Source: Roseivivax marinus (lineage in GTDB: Bacteria > Pseudomonadota > Alphaproteobacteria > Rhodobacterales > Rhodobacteraceae). Taken from it: a stretch of 64,000 nt of DNA. Location of the stretch: the NCBI RefSeq assembly GCF_900109705.1, contig NZ_FOAI01000001.1:186001-250000 (forward strand), given 5' to 3'. Shown in pieces: positions 15,929 to 28,460 of this stretch. Numbering within the stretch: position 1 is the first letter of the stretch; each line of letters starts with the position of its first letter. The translations under genes were made by a program, and so were the position numbers. The notes beneath the pieces are model-generated. The model worked only from the letters and a program-made list of their open reading frames with translations. It was not told the origin of the DNA and made no database searches.

Positions 15929-17854
15929 ATGGGCAAAGTCATCGGCATCGACCTCGGCACCACCAACAGCTGCGTCGCCATCATGGACGGCAGCCAGGCC
16001 AAGGTCATCGAGAACGCGGAAGGGGCACGCACGACCCCGTCCATCGTCGGTTTCACCGACGACGAACGTCTGGTTGGCCAGCCGGCCAAGCGCCAGGCGG
16101 TCACCAACCCGACCAACACCATCTTCGGCGTCAAGCGCCTGATCGGTCGTCGTCAGGACGACCCCGATCTCGCCAAGGACAAGAAGAACATGCCGTACGA
16201 GATCGTCGACGGCGGCAACGGTGATGCGTGGGTCAAAGCCAAGGGCGAAACCTATTCGCCGTCGCAGGTCTCGGCCTTCATTCTGCAGAAAATGAAGGAA
16301 ACCGCCGAGAGCTACCTCGGTGAGGAAGTGACGCAGGCGGTCATCACCGTGCCCGCATACTTCAACGACCAGCAGCGTCAGGCCACCAAGGACGCCGGCA
16401 AGATCGCGGGCCTCGAAGTCCTGCGCATCATCAACGAGCCGACCGCAGCCGCGCTGGCCTATGGCCTCGACAAGAAAGAGAGCAAGACGATCGCGGTCTA
16501 CGACCTCGGCGGCGGCACGTTCGACGTGACCATCCTCGAGATCGACGACGGCCTGTTCGAGGTGAAGTCGACGAACGGTGACACGTTCCTCGGCGGTGAA
16601 GACTTCGACATGCGGATCGTCAACTACCTCGCCGACGAGTTCAAAAAAGAGAACCAAGTCGATCTCACGCAGGACAAGATGGCGCTTCAGCGCCTGAAGG
16701 AAGCTGCCGAGAAGGCGAAGATCGAGCTGTCCTCGGCCAGCCAGACCGAGATCAACCAGCCGTTCATCTCGATGGGCTCCAATGGCCAGCCGCTGCACAT
16801 GGTCATGAAGCTGACCCGTGCGAAGCTGGAAAGCCTCGTGGGTGACCTCATCAAGGGCTCCATCAAGCCGTGCCAGGCGGCGCTGAAAGATGCCGGCCTT
16901 TCGACCGACGACATTGACGAGGTCGTGCTTGTCGGTGGTCAGACGCGGATGCCGAAAGTGATCGAAGAGGTCACCAAGTTCTTCGGCAAGGAGCCGCACA
17001 AGGGCGTGAACCCCGACGAGGTCGTCGCCATGGGCGCCGCGATCCAGGCAGGCGTTTTGCAGGGTGACGTGAAGGACGTGGTTCTTCTCGACGTGACCCC
17101 GCTGTCGCTGGGCATCGAGACGCTCGGTGGCGTGTTCACCCGCCTGATCGACCGCAACACGACGATCCCGACCAAGAAGTCGCAGATCTTCTCGACCGCC
17201 GAGGACAACCAGAACGCCGTGACCATCCGGGTCTTCCAGGGTGAGCGCGAGATGGCGGCCGACAACAAGATGCTCGGCCAGTTCAACCTCGAGGACATTC
17301 CGCCGGCACCGCGCGGCATGCCCCAGATCGAGGTGACGTTCGACATCGACGCGAACGGCATCGTCCACGTTGGCGCCAAGGACAAGGGCACCAACAAGGA
17401 GCAGAAGATCACCATCCAGGCCTCCGGTGGTCTGTCGGAATCCGACATCGAGCAAATGGTGAAGGATGCCGAGGAAAACGCCGAGGCGGACAAGAAGCGC
17501 CGCGATCTGGTCGATGCCCGCAACCAGGCGGAAAGCCTGATCCACTCGACCGAGAAGTCGATGGAAGAGCATGGCGACAAGGTCGATCCCTCGACGATCG
17601 AGGCAATCGAGCTGGCCATCGCCGCGCTGAAGGACGAACTGGAGAACGACGATCCGGAGAAGATCCGCTCGGGTATCCAGAACGTCACCGAAGCCGCGAT
17701 GAAGCTGGGCGAGGCGATCTACAAGTCGCAGGCCGATGACAGCGCCGGCGATGCCGATCCCGACGCCGACGATCAGTCGCAGAACTCCGCGTCGGGTGAC
17801 GACGACATCGTCGATGCGGATTTCGAGGATCTCGACGACAGCAAGCGGGCCTGA
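15929..17854 (+). CDS. dnaK: Molecular chaperone DnaK (Hsp70)
   Basis: This 641-residue Hsp70 has the ATPase phosphate-1 motif [13 protein letters not shown] at its start, [14 protein letters not shown] and the adenosine motif [14 protein letters not shown] substrate-binding domain follows from about residue 390 and a C-terminal lid ends in the acidic DADFEDLDD. It folds nascent and stress-damaged proteins with DnaJ and GrpE in the cytoplasm. The ATG at 15929 gives the family's exact N-terminus; an in-frame upstream extension is not homologous. A sigma-32-type promoter precedes it and dnaJ follows after a strong hairpin. Confidence 0.99.
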   Translation: MGKVIGIDLGTTNSCVAIMDGSQAKVIENAEGARTTPSIVGFTDDERLVGQPAKRQAVTNPTNTIFGVKRLIGRRQDDPDLAKDKKNMPYEIVDGGNGDAWVKAKGETYSPSQVSAFILQKMKETAESYLGEEVTQAVITVPAYFNDQQRQATKDAGKIAGLEVLRIINEPTAAALAYGLDKKESKTIAVYDLGGGTFDVTILEIDDGLFEVKSTNGDTFLGGEDFDMRIVNYLADEFKKENQVDLTQDKMALQRLKEAAEKAKIELSSASQTEINQPFISMGSNGQPLHMVMKLTRAKLESLVGDLIKGSIKPCQAALKDAGLSTDDIDEVVLVGGQTRMPKVIEEVTKFFGKEPHKGVNPDEVVAMGAAIQAGVLQGDVKDVVLLDVTPLSLGIETLGGVFTRLIDRNTTIPTKKSQIFSTAEDNQNAVTIRVFQGEREMAADNKMLGQFNLEDIPPAPRGMPQIEVTFDIDANGIVHVGAKDKGTNKEQKITIQASGGLSESDIEQMVKDAEENAEADKKRRDLVDARNQAESLIHSTEKSMEEHGDKVDPSTIEAIELAIAALKDELENDDPEKIRSGIQNVTEAAMKLGEAIYKSQADDSAGDADPDADDQSQNSASGDDDIVDADFEDLDDSKRA

Positions 17855-17877
17855 TCCCGCTGGTCGCCGCAACGAAC

Positions 17878-17906
17878 GGGGCCGGTCCGGACGCCGGACC
17901 GGCCCC
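17878..17906 (+). terminator. 13-bp perfect hairpin between dnaK and dnaJ
   Basis: Positions 17878-17890 and 17894-17906 are perfect inverted repeats with a 3-base loop. No T-tract follows. In dnaK-dnaJ intergenic regions such hairpins commonly act as partial terminators or RNA-processing/stability elements that lower dnaJ relative to dnaK; that role here is inferred. Confidence 0.6.
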
Positions 17907-17950
17907 GCGCACGTTTCGGTGGCCGTGCTGTCCCCAGAAGGAGGGCATGA

Positions 17951-19105
17951 ATGTCCAAGCGTGACTACTACGACGTTCTCGGCCTCAAGAAGGGCGCCTC
18001 GGCGGACGAGATCAAGAAGGGCTATCGCAAGAAGGCGAAGGAACTTCACCCCGACCGCAACGCCGACAACCCCGACGCCGAGTCCCAGTTCAAGGAAGCC
18101 AACGAGGCCTACGACGTCCTGAAGGATCCCGAGAAGAAGGCGGCCTACGACCGCTTCGGCCATGCCGCTTTCGAAGGCGGAATGGGTGGCGGCGGGGGCG
18201 GTCCGCGTCCCGGCGCTGGCGGCCCGCAGGGCGACTTCGCCTCGGCCTTCTCGGATGTGTTCGACGACCTTTTCGGCGACTTCATGGGCGGTGGCGGCCG
18301 GGGCGGCCGCAGCCGTGCTGCGCGTGGCGCGGACCTGCGCTACAATCTGCGCGTCACCCTCGAAGAAGCCTATAACGGCCTGTCCAAGACCATCACCGTG
18401 CCGACCTCGGTCGCGTGCGGGGCCTGCAGTGGCTCGGGCGCGGAAGGGGGCGCCGAACCCACCACCTGTCCGACCTGTTCGGGCATGGGCAAGGTGCGCG
18501 CGACGCAGGGCTTCTTCACGGTCGAGCGGACCTGCCCGACCTGTTCCGGCCTCGGTCAGATCATCAAGAACCCGTGCAACGAGTGCGGCGGCAACGGCCG
18601 CGTCCAGCGCGAGCGCGCGCTCAGCGTCAACATTCCCGCGGGCGTCGAGACCGGCACCCGCATCCGGCTTGCCGGTGAGGGCGAGGCGGGGATGCGCGGC
18701 GGTCCTCCGGGCGATCTCTACATCTTCGTCGAGGTCACGAAGCACGAGATCTTCGACCGTGAGGGCGTGAATCTGCATTGCCGGGTGCCCGTGTCGATGA
18801 CCTCGGCTGCGCTCGGCGGCGACATCGAGGTGCCGACCATCGCGGGTGGTCGTTCGCGTGTGGCGATCCCGGCGGGGTCGCAGTCGGGCCGGCAGATGCG
18901 CCTGCGCGGCAAGGGTATGCCTGCCCTGCGCGGCGGCGGACATGGCGACATGTTCATCGAGCTGGCCGTCGAGACCCCGGTGAACCTGACCTCGCGCCAG
19001 AAGGAACTGCTGCGCGAGTTCGAGGACCTGTCCGAGGACAACAACCCGGAGTCCAAGAGCTTCTTCAAGAGCGTGAAGGGATTCTGGGACGCCATGAAAG
19101 GCTGA
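17951..19105 (+). CDS. dnaJ: Co-chaperone DnaJ (Hsp40)
   Basis: This 384-residue protein stimulates DnaK ATPase and delivers substrates. The J-domain (residues 1-70) carries the essential HPD in ELHPDRN. A Gly-rich/Phe linker follows (about 75-115), then four CxxCxGxG zinc-finger repeats ([24 protein letters not shown] and CNECGGNG). A C-terminal substrate-binding domain ends at about 360. The start has AAGGAGG about 8 bases upstream. It lies 96 bases after dnaK on the same strand and shares its heat-shock control. Confidence 0.99.
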   Translation: MSKRDYYDVLGLKKGASADEIKKGYRKKAKELHPDRNADNPDAESQFKEANEAYDVLKDPEKKAAYDRFGHAAFEGGMGGGGGGPRPGAGGPQGDFASAFSDVFDDLFGDFMGGGGRGGRSRAARGADLRYNLRVTLEEAYNGLSKTITVPTSVACGACSGSGAEGGAEPTTCPTCSGMGKVRATQGFFTVERTCPTCSGLGQIIKNPCNECGGNGRVQRERALSVNIPAGVETGTRIRLAGEGEAGMRGGPPGDLYIFVEVTKHEIFDREGVNLHCRVPVSMTSAALGGDIEVPTIAGGRSRVAIPAGSQSGRQMRLRGKGMPALRGGGHGDMFIELAVETPVNLTSRQKELLREFEDLSEDNNPESKSFFKSVKGFWDAMKG

Positions 19106-19140
19106 CCGGGTCACCTCCCGGTCTCCGGACCCGATAACGG

Positions 19141-19173
19141 AACGGCCCGTCGCACCAAGCGGCGGGCCGTTTT
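19141..19173 (+). terminator. Rho-independent terminator after dnaJ
   Basis: A 13-base stem (19141-19153 with 19159-19171, one G-T wobble) with a 5-base loop is followed by a T-run at 19170-19173. It lies 36 bases after the dnaJ stop and probably ends the dnaK-dnaJ transcript. Confidence 0.8.
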
Positions 19174-19293
19174 CGTACGTCGCCGCGGTATTGCTCCGGT
19201 TTGCCTGAGCCTGTGGTATCCTTGACGCGCGCACCGCCGGATATTCCCGGCAACGCGCCATTTTTTCAATGATACTCACGAGGAACGATTGCC

Positions 19294-19653
19294 ATGACCT
19301 ACTCAAAACCCGCCCTCGCCGTGGTCGCGCTCTTGGCCCTTGCCGCCTGCGACGAGGATATGAGCGGCTCGTCCGACATGATGGCGACCCCGCAGATGCA
19401 GCCCGCGCCGGGTGGACCGCCCTTCATCGAAACCATGGACGCCTCGGTCAGCAATGCCGCGGTCAGCGCGTGCCGTTCGGCGCTGGAAGCCACCACCACC
19501 GGCGGGGTGACCGTGGTGGGGTCGGAGTTTTCGCAGGCCAACACCGCGATCTACATGCGGGTGGGCGCAAACGGCGCGCCCTGGCGCTGCCTCGTCTCCG
19601 CGGACGGCTCGAATCCGTCGCTCGAGTTCCAGGGCAGCGAGGGCGCCGCCTGA
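19294..19653 (+). CDS. Small putative lipoprotein
   Basis: The 119-residue product has a short signal peptide with a lipobox LAAC (lipid-modified Cys at residue 19), followed by a Met/Ser-rich linker to about residue 45. A compact C-terminal domain contains AVSACRSALEATT and the segment GAPWRCLVSADGS. The two later cysteines may form a disulfide. No family name is certain. The ATG at 19294 has a moderate AGGAACGA site upstream. It stands alone between the dnaJ terminator and fadH. The predicted location is the periplasmic face of a membrane. Confidence 0.75.
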   Translation: MTYSKPALAVVALLALAACDEDMSGSSDMMATPQMQPAPGGPPFIETMDASVSNAAVSACRSALEATTTGGVTVVGSEFSQANTAIYMRVGANGAPWRCLVSADGSNPSLEFQGSEGAA

Positions 19654-19679
19654 CACGGTCCGTGCCGGGCGCCCGTTGA

Positions 19680-21794
<2,115 letters not shown>

Positions 21795-21900
21795 GAGCGG
21801 CCCCGGGGGGATCGGAACGCGCCCCGGTATTCGGCGTTGGTCGGGTGAAGGCGCGCGGCAATCGCGCGCCACACATCTAGATCGCACGAAGGAGGCCCAC

Positions 21901-22461
21901 ATGCCCCGCATTACCGAATCCAAAGTGCTTATCATCGCAACCCACGGCTTCGAGCAGTCCGAGCTCGAGACCCCGCGCGACGACCTCAAGAAGGCCGGTG
22001 CCGAAGTCCACGTCGCCTCGCTCGACGGCAAGGAGATCAAGGGCTGGGACGGCGACGACTGGGGCAACACGGTGCCCGCCGACCTGAGCCTGTCGGACGC
22101 CGACCTGACCGCCTACGACGCGCTTGTCCTTCCGGGTGGCCAGATCAATCCGGATATCCTGCGCACGAAGGACGAGGTCCTGTCGGCCGTGAAGACGTTC
22201 CACAATGCCGGGAAGGTCATCGCCGCGATCTGCCACGCGCCGTGGATCCTGATCGAGGCAGGCGTTCTGAAGGGCCGCGAAGCCACGTCCTACACGTCCA
22301 TTTCCACCGACGTGAAGAACGCCGGGGCCACGTTCCTCGACCAGCAGGTAGTGGCGGATAACGGTATCGTGACCAGCCGGAACCCGAATGACCTCGAGGC
22401 GTTCGTGAACAAGATTGTTGAAGAGATCGAGGAAGGCCGCCACGAGCGCGCCGCAGCCTGA
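21901..22461 (+). CDS. DJ-1/PfpI family protein (YhbO/YraA-like)
   Basis: This 186-residue class-I glutamine-amidotransferase-like protein has the nucleophile elbow AAICHAPWILIEAG (Cys in CHAPW) and the acid segment FEQSELETPRDDLKKAGAEV. It belongs to the PfpI subgroup, members of which have been reported as proteases, glyoxalases or deglycases acting on methylglyoxal-damaged molecules; the true activity is debated. The ATG at 21901 follows an AAGGAGG site; the frame continues upstream but is not homologous. It is monocistronic, ending in a strong terminator. Confidence 0.92.
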   Translation: MPRITESKVLIIATHGFEQSELETPRDDLKKAGAEVHVASLDGKEIKGWDGDDWGNTVPADLSLSDADLTAYDALVLPGGQINPDILRTKDEVLSAVKTFHNAGKVIAAICHAPWILIEAGVLKGREATSYTSISTDVKNAGATFLDQQVVADNGIVTSRNPNDLEAFVNKIVEEIEEGRHERAAA

Positions 22462-22486
22462 TTTCTGAAGCGAACTCATGTGTTCC

Positions 22487-22520
22487 AAGGCCGGGTGCGT
22501 CGCGCACCCGGCCTTTTTCT
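22487..22520 (+). terminator. Rho-independent terminator after the PfpI-family gene
   Basis: An 11-base perfect stem (22489-22499 with 22503-22513) and a 3-base loop are followed by TTTTTCTT. It is positioned 28 bases after the stop codon. Confidence 0.88.
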
Positions 22521-22661
22521 TGTGTGTGTCCCGCCCGGGTTGTTTCGTTGCCTCCGACATTTCCGCGAATGACCACCCCATTGTCGGTCCCGTGACGCGG
22601 TTTCGCCCAGATCTGCGACGATACCGGTCGGACGAAGATCCGACGATGCAAGGAGACACGC

Positions 22662-23567
22662 ATGGACCGCCTCACCGAGATGGAGGCCTTTGCCACGGTG
22701 GTGGATCAGGGCGGCTTCACCGACGCCGCCCGGAAGATGGGAATTTCCAAATCCGCTGTCTCCAAGCACGTTTCCTCGCTCGAGGCGCGGCTGGGAGCAC
22801 GGCTTCTGAACCGCACGACGCGCCGCGTGAGCCCGACCGAGATCGGTCTGGCCTACTATGATCGTGCGCGCCGCGTGCTGAACGACGCGGGCGAGGCCGA
22901 TGCACTGGTGACGTCGATGCAGTCGGCGCCATCGGGCCTTCTGCGAATCTCGGTCGCGACCGATTTCGGGGTGAATCATCTGTCGCCGGTGCTGGGTGAC
23001 TTCCTGGCGGAGTTTCCCGACATCACCGTCAACATGGTGCTGAACAACCGCTACGTGGAGCTGATCTCGGAAGGCTTCGACATGGCGGTGCGGATCGGCG
23101 ATCTCGAGGATTCGACGCTGCGCGCGCGCAAGCTGACAGAGACCACGAAGCGCATGATCGCCGCGCCGTCCTATTTCGAGAAGTTCGGCCGCCCCGCGCG
23201 GATCGACGACCTCAACGAGCACAAGCTTCTGCACTACTCGAACCAGGCGTCGGGCAACGTGTGGAAGGTCACCGCGCCCTCGGGCGAAAAGCGGCAGGTG
23301 CGCACAGCGGGCTGGTTGTCGGTCAATGACGGACAGTCGCTGCTGAACGCTTGCGTGGCGGGGCTGGGAATCGCCTACCTGCCGTCTTTCCTCTACGCAG
23401 ACGCGATGGAGAAGGGGCTGGTCGAGGACGCGATCCCGGATCTTCCGACCGAGACGCAGGGCATCTACGCCGTCTACCCGCCAGGCCGCTTCACGCAGCC
23501 CAAGGTACGGGCTTTCATAGATTTTCTGGTCGCGTCCTTCGGCGAGAAGGGTCCGATCGACTGGTAA
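22662..23567 (+). CDS. LysR-family transcriptional regulator
   Basis: The 301-residue protein has an N-terminal winged helix-turn-helix (residues 1-60, with GGFTDAARKMGISKSAVSKHVSSLEARLG). A periplasmic-binding-protein-like effector domain follows (about 90-295). It resembles the CrgA/AaeR-type subfamily, whose domain starts with PSGLLRISV. An AAGGAG site precedes the ATG. LysR genes usually control a neighbour; here the upstream gene is the PfpI-family protein separated by a terminator and the downstream gene is convergent sixA, so no target is evident. The effector is unknown. Confidence 0.93.
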   Translation: MDRLTEMEAFATVVDQGGFTDAARKMGISKSAVSKHVSSLEARLGARLLNRTTRRVSPTEIGLAYYDRARRVLNDAGEADALVTSMQSAPSGLLRISVATDFGVNHLSPVLGDFLAEFPDITVNMVLNNRYVELISEGFDMAVRIGDLEDSTLRARKLTETTKRMIAAPSYFEKFGRPARIDDLNEHKLLHYSNQASGNVWKVTAPSGEKRQVRTAGWLSVNDGQSLLNACVAGLGIAYLPSFLYADAMEKGLVEDAIPDLPTETQGIYAVYPPGRFTQPKVRAFIDFLVASFGEKGPIDW

Positions 23568-23592
23568 CTCCCTCGCCTGTTCAGGCAACCTG

Positions 23593-23629
23593 GCCCCGGA
23601 CGCGCGCGCTGCGCCTCCGGGGCTTTTTA
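23593..23629 (+). terminator. Terminator between lysR and sixA
   Basis: An 8-base stem (GCCCCGGA at 23593-23600 with TCCGGGGC at 23616-23623), a 15-base loop and TTTTT immediately after. It serves the LysR gene; on the other strand there is no matching T-tract. Confidence 0.75.
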
Positions 23630-23640
23630 TCGCGCGGGGG

Positions 23641-24138
23641 TCAGACGCTGGGAAGTTCGCGCGGGACGACGAATGAGACGGTGCGGGCGGTTCCCCAGTC
23701 TAGGTCGGTCCAGTCCTCGATGTCCAGATCAGCAACGAGGGTCGCGCCTGTCGGGTAATCCCCTGCGCGAGGGTGGGCGATCGGGGCGCCCACGATGCGG
23801 GCAGCGAATTCCTGAAGGCCGGGGTTGTGGCCCAGCACCATCACGCACTGGCCCTTGGCGTGACGCAGCACGCGCAGGACTCCGTCGGCCTCTGCGAGGT
23901 AAAGAGCCTCCTCGAAGCGTACTGCGGCATCGGGCAGCGCCAGCCGGTCAAGCGTCTCGCGGGTCCGCACCGCTGATGAACACAGCACCTGATCCGGCGC
24001 GTGCGCTGTCTCTCGCATCCATGTGCCGAGGGCGTCGGCGCTGCGCCGGCCCCGCTCGTTCAGGGGGCGCGCATGGTCCGACAGGCCGCGCGACCAGTCC
24101 GACTTGGCGTGACGCATCACGATCAGGCGCCGGGTCAC
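23641..24138 (-). CDS. sixA: SixA-like phosphohistidine phosphatase
   Basis: This 165-residue histidine-phosphatase-superfamily protein begins [14 protein letters not shown], with the catalytic RHAKS motif of SixA-type enzymes, and a second His in [14 protein letters not shown]. SixA removes phosphate from phospho-His proteins such as NPr in the nitrogen PTS. ptsN is in this window, though 20 kb away. The GTG at 24138 overlaps the argB stop by 4 bases (GTGA), implying translational coupling; the first ATG is at LIVMRHAK. The length is typical of SixA. A general small-molecule phosphatase role cannot be excluded. Confidence 0.88.
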   Translation of the reverse strand: MTRRLIVMRHAKSDWSRGLSDHARPLNERGRRSADALGTWMRETAHAPDQVLCSSAVRTRETLDRLALPDAAVRFEEALYLAEADGVLRVLRHAKGQCVMVLGHNPGLQEFAARIVGAPIAHPRAGDYPTGATLVADLDIEDWTDLDWGTARTVSFVVPRELPSV

Positions 24139-25028
24139 AGCCTCTGCTCGTGCTTGGGCAAATCCGGCGATCGGATGAGAGAGCCTGCGCCGTGCTCGGT
24201 GAACAGCTCGAGCAGGCAGGCGTTCGGCACCCGCCCGTCGAGGATAACCACACCCCGCACGCCCTGCTCGATAGCCTTCAGCGCGGTTTCGGTCTTGGGG
24301 ATCATGCCGCCAGCGATGGTGCCATCCTCGGTCATGGAGCGCACGTCCTCGGGCGACAGCTGCGTGACGACCTCGCCCGCGGCGTCTTTCACGCCCGGCA
24401 CGTCCGTGAGCAGTAGCAGCCGGTCCGCGGCGAGGGCCCCGGCGATGGCGCCCGCCGCGGTGTCGCCGTTGACGTTGAAAGTCTCGTTGGGGTCCATACC
24501 CGTCGCCACCGGCGCGATGACGGGGATGATTCCCGCCGCGAACAGGTCGCGCAGGACCTGCACGTTCATCTCGATGGGGCGCCCGACAAAGCCCAGCTCG
24601 GGATCGTCGGCCTCGCATACGATAAGATCGTCGTCCTTGCCCGAAAGGCCCACCGCGCGGCCGCCCTCGTCCATGATCGCCTGCACGATCCGCTTGTTGA
24701 CGAGACCGGTCAGAACCATCTCGACCACCTCGACGGTGGCCTGATCGGTAACTCGCTTGCCGCGCACGAACCGTGATTCGATCCCGAGCTTGTCGAGCGT
24801 CGCGTTGATCATGGGCCCGCCGCCATGCACCACGACCGGGTTCATGCCGACCTGGCGCATCAGCACGATGTCCCGGGCGAAGCTCGCCATTTCTCGGACG
24901 TCGCCCATGGCGTTGCCGCCGAACTTCACGACGACGGTGGCCCCGGAATAGCGCTGCATGTAGGGCAGGGCCTCCGAGAGGGTGCGGGCTGTGGCGTGCC
25001 AGTCTCGATTCATGTCTTGCGGCTGCAT
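24135..25028 (-). CDS. argB: Acetylglutamate kinase
   Basis: The 297-residue amino-acid-kinase-fold enzyme phosphorylates N-acetylglutamate in arginine biosynthesis. Glycine-rich loops [11 protein letters not shown] and [18 protein letters not shown] and the ATP-side segment [30 protein letters not shown] identify it. The C-terminal [13 protein letters not shown] segment, with the conserved Lys, is also present. I use the ATG at 25028 ([10 protein letters not shown]); the ATG at 25013 (MNRDW) is an equally possible start, and neither has a strong ribosome site. The gene is followed by sixA with a 4-base overlap. Confidence 0.96.
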   Translation of the reverse strand: MQPQDMNRDWHATARTLSEALPYMQRYSGATVVVKFGGNAMGDVREMASFARDIVLMRQVGMNPVVVHGGGPMINATLDKLGIESRFVRGKRVTDQATVEVVEMVLTGLVNKRIVQAIMDEGGRAVGLSGKDDDLIVCEADDPELGFVGRPIEMNVQVLRDLFAAGIIPVIAPVATGMDPNETFNVNGDTAAGAIAGALAADRLLLLTDVPGVKDAAGEVVTQLSPEDVRSMTEDGTIAGGMIPKTETALKAIEQGVRGVVILDGRVPNACLLELFTEHGAGSLIRSPDLPKHEQRL

Positions 25029-25162
25029 CTCGTTGTCCGGGCCTGAAGCCCCTTGGTTATCGGCACCGGGGCGCGGGGGTGCAAGCACATCGGCCCGTGG
25101 CCTCGGGGGCGCGGCGCGTCGTTGCGGTTTCGACCCGGGCTGCGCCCCGGCGGGTCCGGACG

Positions 25163-25816
25163 TCAGGGTAGGGTGGCGATGATCGCGCGCAAGGTGTCGA
25201 TCCCCATCCCCTTCTCGGACGAGGTCAGGACCATCTCGGGGAATGCCGCAGGGTGCTTCGACAGGCGCTCTCGCACCTGGTCGAGGATGCGCGCGCGATC
25301 CTTCTCCTTCACCTTGTCGGCCTTTGTCAGCACCGCCTGGAAGGTCACCGCGCTCTGGTCGAGCAGGGTCATGATCTCTTCGTCGGCTTTCTTCACGCCG
25401 TGGCGCGCGTCGATCAGCACGAAGGCCCGGCGCAGCGTCGCACGTCCGGCGAGGTAGGTCCGCAGCAGCTCCTGCCAGCGCTGAACGACCGGCAGCGGGG
25501 CTTCGGCAAAGCCGTAGCCCGGCAGGTCCACGAGGTAATGGCTGTCGCCCAGCGTGAAGAAGTTGATCTCCTGCGTGCGGCCGGGGGTGTTCGACGCGCG
25601 CGCGAGGCCCTTGCGGCCGGTCAGCGCGTTGATCAGGGTCGATTTCCCGACGTTCGAGCGCCCGGCAAAGCACACCTCGATCCGGTCGGCGGGGGGCAGG
25701 CCGTCCATGGCAACCACGCCCTTGAGGAAGTCCGCGCCGCCGGTGAAGAGCCTGTGCGCGGCCTGCGCGGCCTGCGGTTCGGGCGCCTCGGCAAGGGGGA
25801 AGGGCAGGGACGTCAT
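25163..25816 (-). CDS. engB: Ribosome biogenesis GTPase EngB (YihA/YsxC)
   Basis: The 217-residue P-loop GTPase is involved in 50S subunit assembly. G1 is [15 protein letters not shown]2 is the [12 protein letters not shown] region, G3 is [12 protein letters not shown] and G4 is [11 protein letters not shown]. The ATG at 25816 overlaps the stop of the upstream MOSC gene by 4 bases (ATGA). It sits in the yidC-MOSC-engB series, a conserved arrangement in alphaproteobacteria. A 134-base gap separates it from argB. Confidence 0.97.
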   Translation of the reverse strand: MTSLPFPLAEAPEPQAAQAAHRLFTGGADFLKGVVAMDGLPPADRIEVCFAGRSNVGKSTLINALTGRKGLARASNTPGRTQEINFFTLGDSHYLVDLPGYGFAEAPLPVVQRWQELLRTYLAGRATLRRAFVLIDARHGVKKADEEIMTLLDQSAVTFQAVLTKADKVKEKDRARILDQVRERLSKHPAAFPEMVLTSSEKGMGIDTLRAIIATLP

Positions 25817-26559
25817 AGGGGGGTCACCTCGTCGTCGATGGCGACGTCGCCGCCCGAGATCACCTCGGCCTTGACCGAGAAATCCGTGTGTCCGAAGCGC
25901 GAGGACAAGAGCGACAGCATGTCTAGATCGCGCACGCCGGTTTCGGGATCGGCATGGGTGGCCTTGCACCGTCCTGTGGCCTCGCGCACCCGCAGGGTCA
26001 CGCCACCGATGCGGATGTCATGGCCGATCCAGTCCATCTCGGCCCAGGGGCTCAGCCCGTCGATCCAGACGTTGCCGCGCCAGCGATGGATCGACAGCGG
26101 CCGGCCTGCGGCCTCTTCGACCGCGACGTGGGAGGCGCGGTTGCACAGGGTGACCGAGGGCCAGTCGCTGTCGGTCATGCCGCGCTCGGCGGCACGCACG
26201 ACGGCGACCGGCGCGCGGGGATCGTCGCCTACAAGAGGGCCCAGCCAGTCGATGATCGCCGCACCCTCGGTGTCGGGGTCGACGGTCAGGCTCGGCCGGT
26301 CGGGATGGGTCAGGGTCAGGTGCAGCGCGGCCTCGTCGAAGCGCGCTTCGACCGCCATCAGGGCGGGCAGGTTCACGCCGCGCGCGAAGCTGCCGCAATG
26401 GGCCCATTCGGACCCATCGGCCCGGCTGCGCGCGTGCGGTGCGGCCCAGGCCCGATCCCACGGAAAGGTCTGCGCCGCCGTGAGAGTGACGCGCGCCACC
26501 GCCTCGCGGCCGATGGCCTTGACCGGGTGCCGCCAGAGACCGGTGACGCGGGCCGTCAC
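25813..26559 (-). CDS. MOSC-domain protein (YcbX-like)
   Basis: The 248-residue protein has an N-terminal beta-barrel segment beginning [20 protein letters not shown] domain follows with the conserved cysteine in [22 protein letters not shown], the molybdenum-cofactor sulfurase C-terminal-type fold. MOSC proteins such as YcbX and YiiM bind Moco and take part in N-hydroxylated compound reduction. The start codon is GTG at 26559, overlapping the yidC stop by 4 bases, and its own stop overlaps engB by 4, so translation of yidC-MOSC-engB is coupled. The substrate is unknown. Confidence 0.9.
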   Translation of the reverse strand: MTARVTGLWRHPVKAIGREAVARVTLTAAQTFPWDRAWAAPHARSRADGSEWAHCGSFARGVNLPALMAVEARFDEAALHLTLTHPDRPSLTVDPDTEGAAIIDWLGPLVGDDPRAPVAVVRAAERGMTDSDWPSVTLCNRASHVAVEEAAGRPLSIHRWRGNVWIDGLSPWAEMDWIGHDIRIGGVTLRVREATGRCKATHADPETGVRDLDMLSLLSSRFGHTDFSVKAEVISGGDVAIDDEVTPL

Positions 26560-28460
26560 TTCTTGTCCGCCCCGCCCTTCTTGGCGTCTTTGGCATCTTT
26601 CGCATCACCACCGGACTTGCGCTTGAAGCTCGACTTTATGTTGCCGAACACGTCCGGGTGGTAACCTTGGCTGCGCATGATCAGGTACTGCTGCGTGAAC
26701 GTGATGGTGTTGTTCGCGATCCAGTAGACCACCAGGCCGCTGGCAAAGCTGCCCAGCATGAACATGAACACCCAAGGCATCCACGCGAAGATCATCGCCT
26801 GCGTCGGGTCCGGCGGCGCCGGGTTCAGCTTCTGCTGGAGCCACATGGACGCGCCGAGCAGCAGCGGCAGCACCCCGATGAAGACCAGCGCCAGCATCGT
26901 GCCCTCGGCCGGCGCGCCCCACGGCAGCAGGCCGAACAGGTTGAAGATCGACGTCGGGTCGGGCGCCGACAGGTCCTGGAACGGGCCGAAGAACGGCGCG
27001 TGACGCAGCTCGAGCGTGACGAAGATCACCTTGTAGAGCGAGAAGAAGATCGGGATCTGCATGAGGATCGGCAGACAGCCCGAGGCCGGGTTCACCTTTT
27101 CCTTCTTGTAGAGACCCATCATCTCCTGCTGGAGCTTCTGGCGATCGTCGCCGGCGCGCTCCTTGATCTTCTCCATCTCTGGCTGGAGTTCCTTCATCTT
27201 CGCCATCGAGACGTAGGACTTGTAGGCCAGCGGCAGAAGCAGCGCCTTGATCAGCAGCGTCAGGACGATGATCGCCACGCCCATGTTGCCGATCAGGCCG
27301 TTGAGGAAGTGCAGCACCGCGAAGATCGGCTTGGTCAGGAAGAAGAACCAGCCCCAGTCGATCGAGTCGACGAAGCGGTCGATCGGCTGGCGGTCGGAGT
27401 TCTGCTCGGCCCCGAAGAGACGGGCAAAGAGACCGGGCTGGTTCTGGTACTCGCGGATGGTTTCCCATTCCTTGGCGCCGGCGAAGAGGCGGGTCGAGAC
27501 CTCGGCGCTCTCGCCCGCGGCCACGGTCATCGTCGGCAGCACCTGCTCGGCCTGGTAGATGTCGCGCTGCTCGTCGTACTTCGCGGTGGCGCGGAAGCGC
27601 TGGCCCTGGTCGGGGATCAGCGTCGACATCCAGTAATGGTCGGTGAAGCCGATCCAGCCGTCCTCGGCCACCTCGGTGACCTCGGCGCGGGCGCCCTCGC
27701 GCTCGTTCACGTCGAGATCGGTCATGTTGTCCCAGGAGGTCTCGGTCAGTTCGCCATCGGCCATGGCGATGGCGCCCTCGTGGAGGATGAAGAAGTTCTT
27801 GGCGTTCACGGGCTCGCCGTGGCGGCGCAGGATGCCGTAGGGCGCAAGCGCGGCGCTGTCGCCGCCGGTGTTCTCGACTCGCTGGGTGACGGTGAACATG
27901 TAGTCGTCGTCGACCGCGATCTGACGCGTGAAGGTGAGGTCCGCCGGGCTCTCCCATGTCAGGACGAGAGGCGTGTCGGGAGTGAGCGTCGCACCGGCCT
28001 CGGCCTGCCACTCGGTTTCGGGACCGGGTACGTCAGCGGGGTCGAGACCCTGGCCCGCGGCCCAGCCGTAGAGCGCGTAGTAGGCGTCCTGTCCACCCAC
28101 CGGGTTGAACAGATGGACGATCTCGGAGTCGGGCTCGATCGTTTCGGTATAGTCCTTGAGCTGCAGATCGTCGATCCGACCGCCCTGGAGCGACACCGAC
28201 CCGGCCAGTCGCGGAGTGTCGATCTCGACGCGCGGGGACTCACTGGCCTCTTGCACATCGGCCGGCGCGCTGTCGGTGGTGGCCGCATCCGACTGCGCCG
28301 AGGGTGCGACGACGGGACCGCCATCCACGGTCTCTTCCTGCTGCGCGGGCGCGTTCGGATCGGTCGGCTGTTCCGGTGGCGGGAAGAGCAGGAACCACAC
28401 GAGGATGACCACGAAGCTGAGCGCGGTGGCGAGGATGAGGTTCTTGTTCTGGTCGTCCAT
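26556..28460 (-). CDS. yidC: Membrane protein insertase YidC
   Basis: The 634-residue inner-membrane insertase begins with a membrane helix (LILATALSFVVILVWFLLFPP) and a low-complexity linker. A large periplasmic beta-sandwich domain covers about residues 70-350. A C-terminal five-helix Oxa1 core contains FLTKPIFAVLHFLNGLIGN, MGVAIIVLTLLIKALLLPL and the cytoplasmic helix KMKELQPEMEKIKERAGDD, ending with a basic Lys/Gly tail that contacts ribosomes. It inserts membrane proteins alone or with SecYEG. yidD and rnpA, its usual neighbours, lie about 4 kb upstream behind three intervening genes. Confidence 0.97.
   Translation of the reverse strand: MDDQNKNLILATALSFVVILVWFLLFPPPEQPTDPNAPAQQEETVDGGPVVAPSAQSDAATTDSAPADVQEASESPRVEIDTPRLAGSVSLQGGRIDDLQLKDYTETIEPDSEIVHLFNPVGGQDAYYALYGWAAGQGLDPADVPGPETEWQAEAGATLTPDTPLVLTWESPADLTFTRQIAVDDDYMFTVTQRVENTGGDSAALAPYGILRRHGEPVNAKNFFILHEGAIAMADGELTETSWDNMTDLDVNEREGARAEVTEVAEDGWIGFTDHYWMSTLIPDQGQRFRATAKYDEQRDIYQAEQVLPTMTVAAGESAEVSTRLFAGAKEWETIREYQNQPGLFARLFGAEQNSDRQPIDRFVDSIDWGWFFFLTKPIFAVLHFLNGLIGNMGVAIIVLTLLIKALLLPLAYKSYVSMAKMKELQPEMEKIKERAGDDRQKLQQEMMGLYKKEKVNPASGCLPILMQIPIFFSLYKVIFVTLELRHAPFFGPFQDLSAPDPTSIFNLFGLLPWGAPAEGTMLALVFIGVLPLLLGASMWLQQKLNPAPPDPTQAMIFAWMPWVFMFMLGSFASGLVVYWIANNTITFTQQYLIMRSQGYHPDVFGNIKSSFKRKSGGDAKDAKDAKKGGADKK

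Noticed and set aside
15797-19306. 1169-residue open frame on the minus strand opposite dnaK-dnaJ
   Set aside because: It is a shadow of dnaK and dnaJ caused by high GC and biased codon use; the plus-strand proteins are unmistakable.
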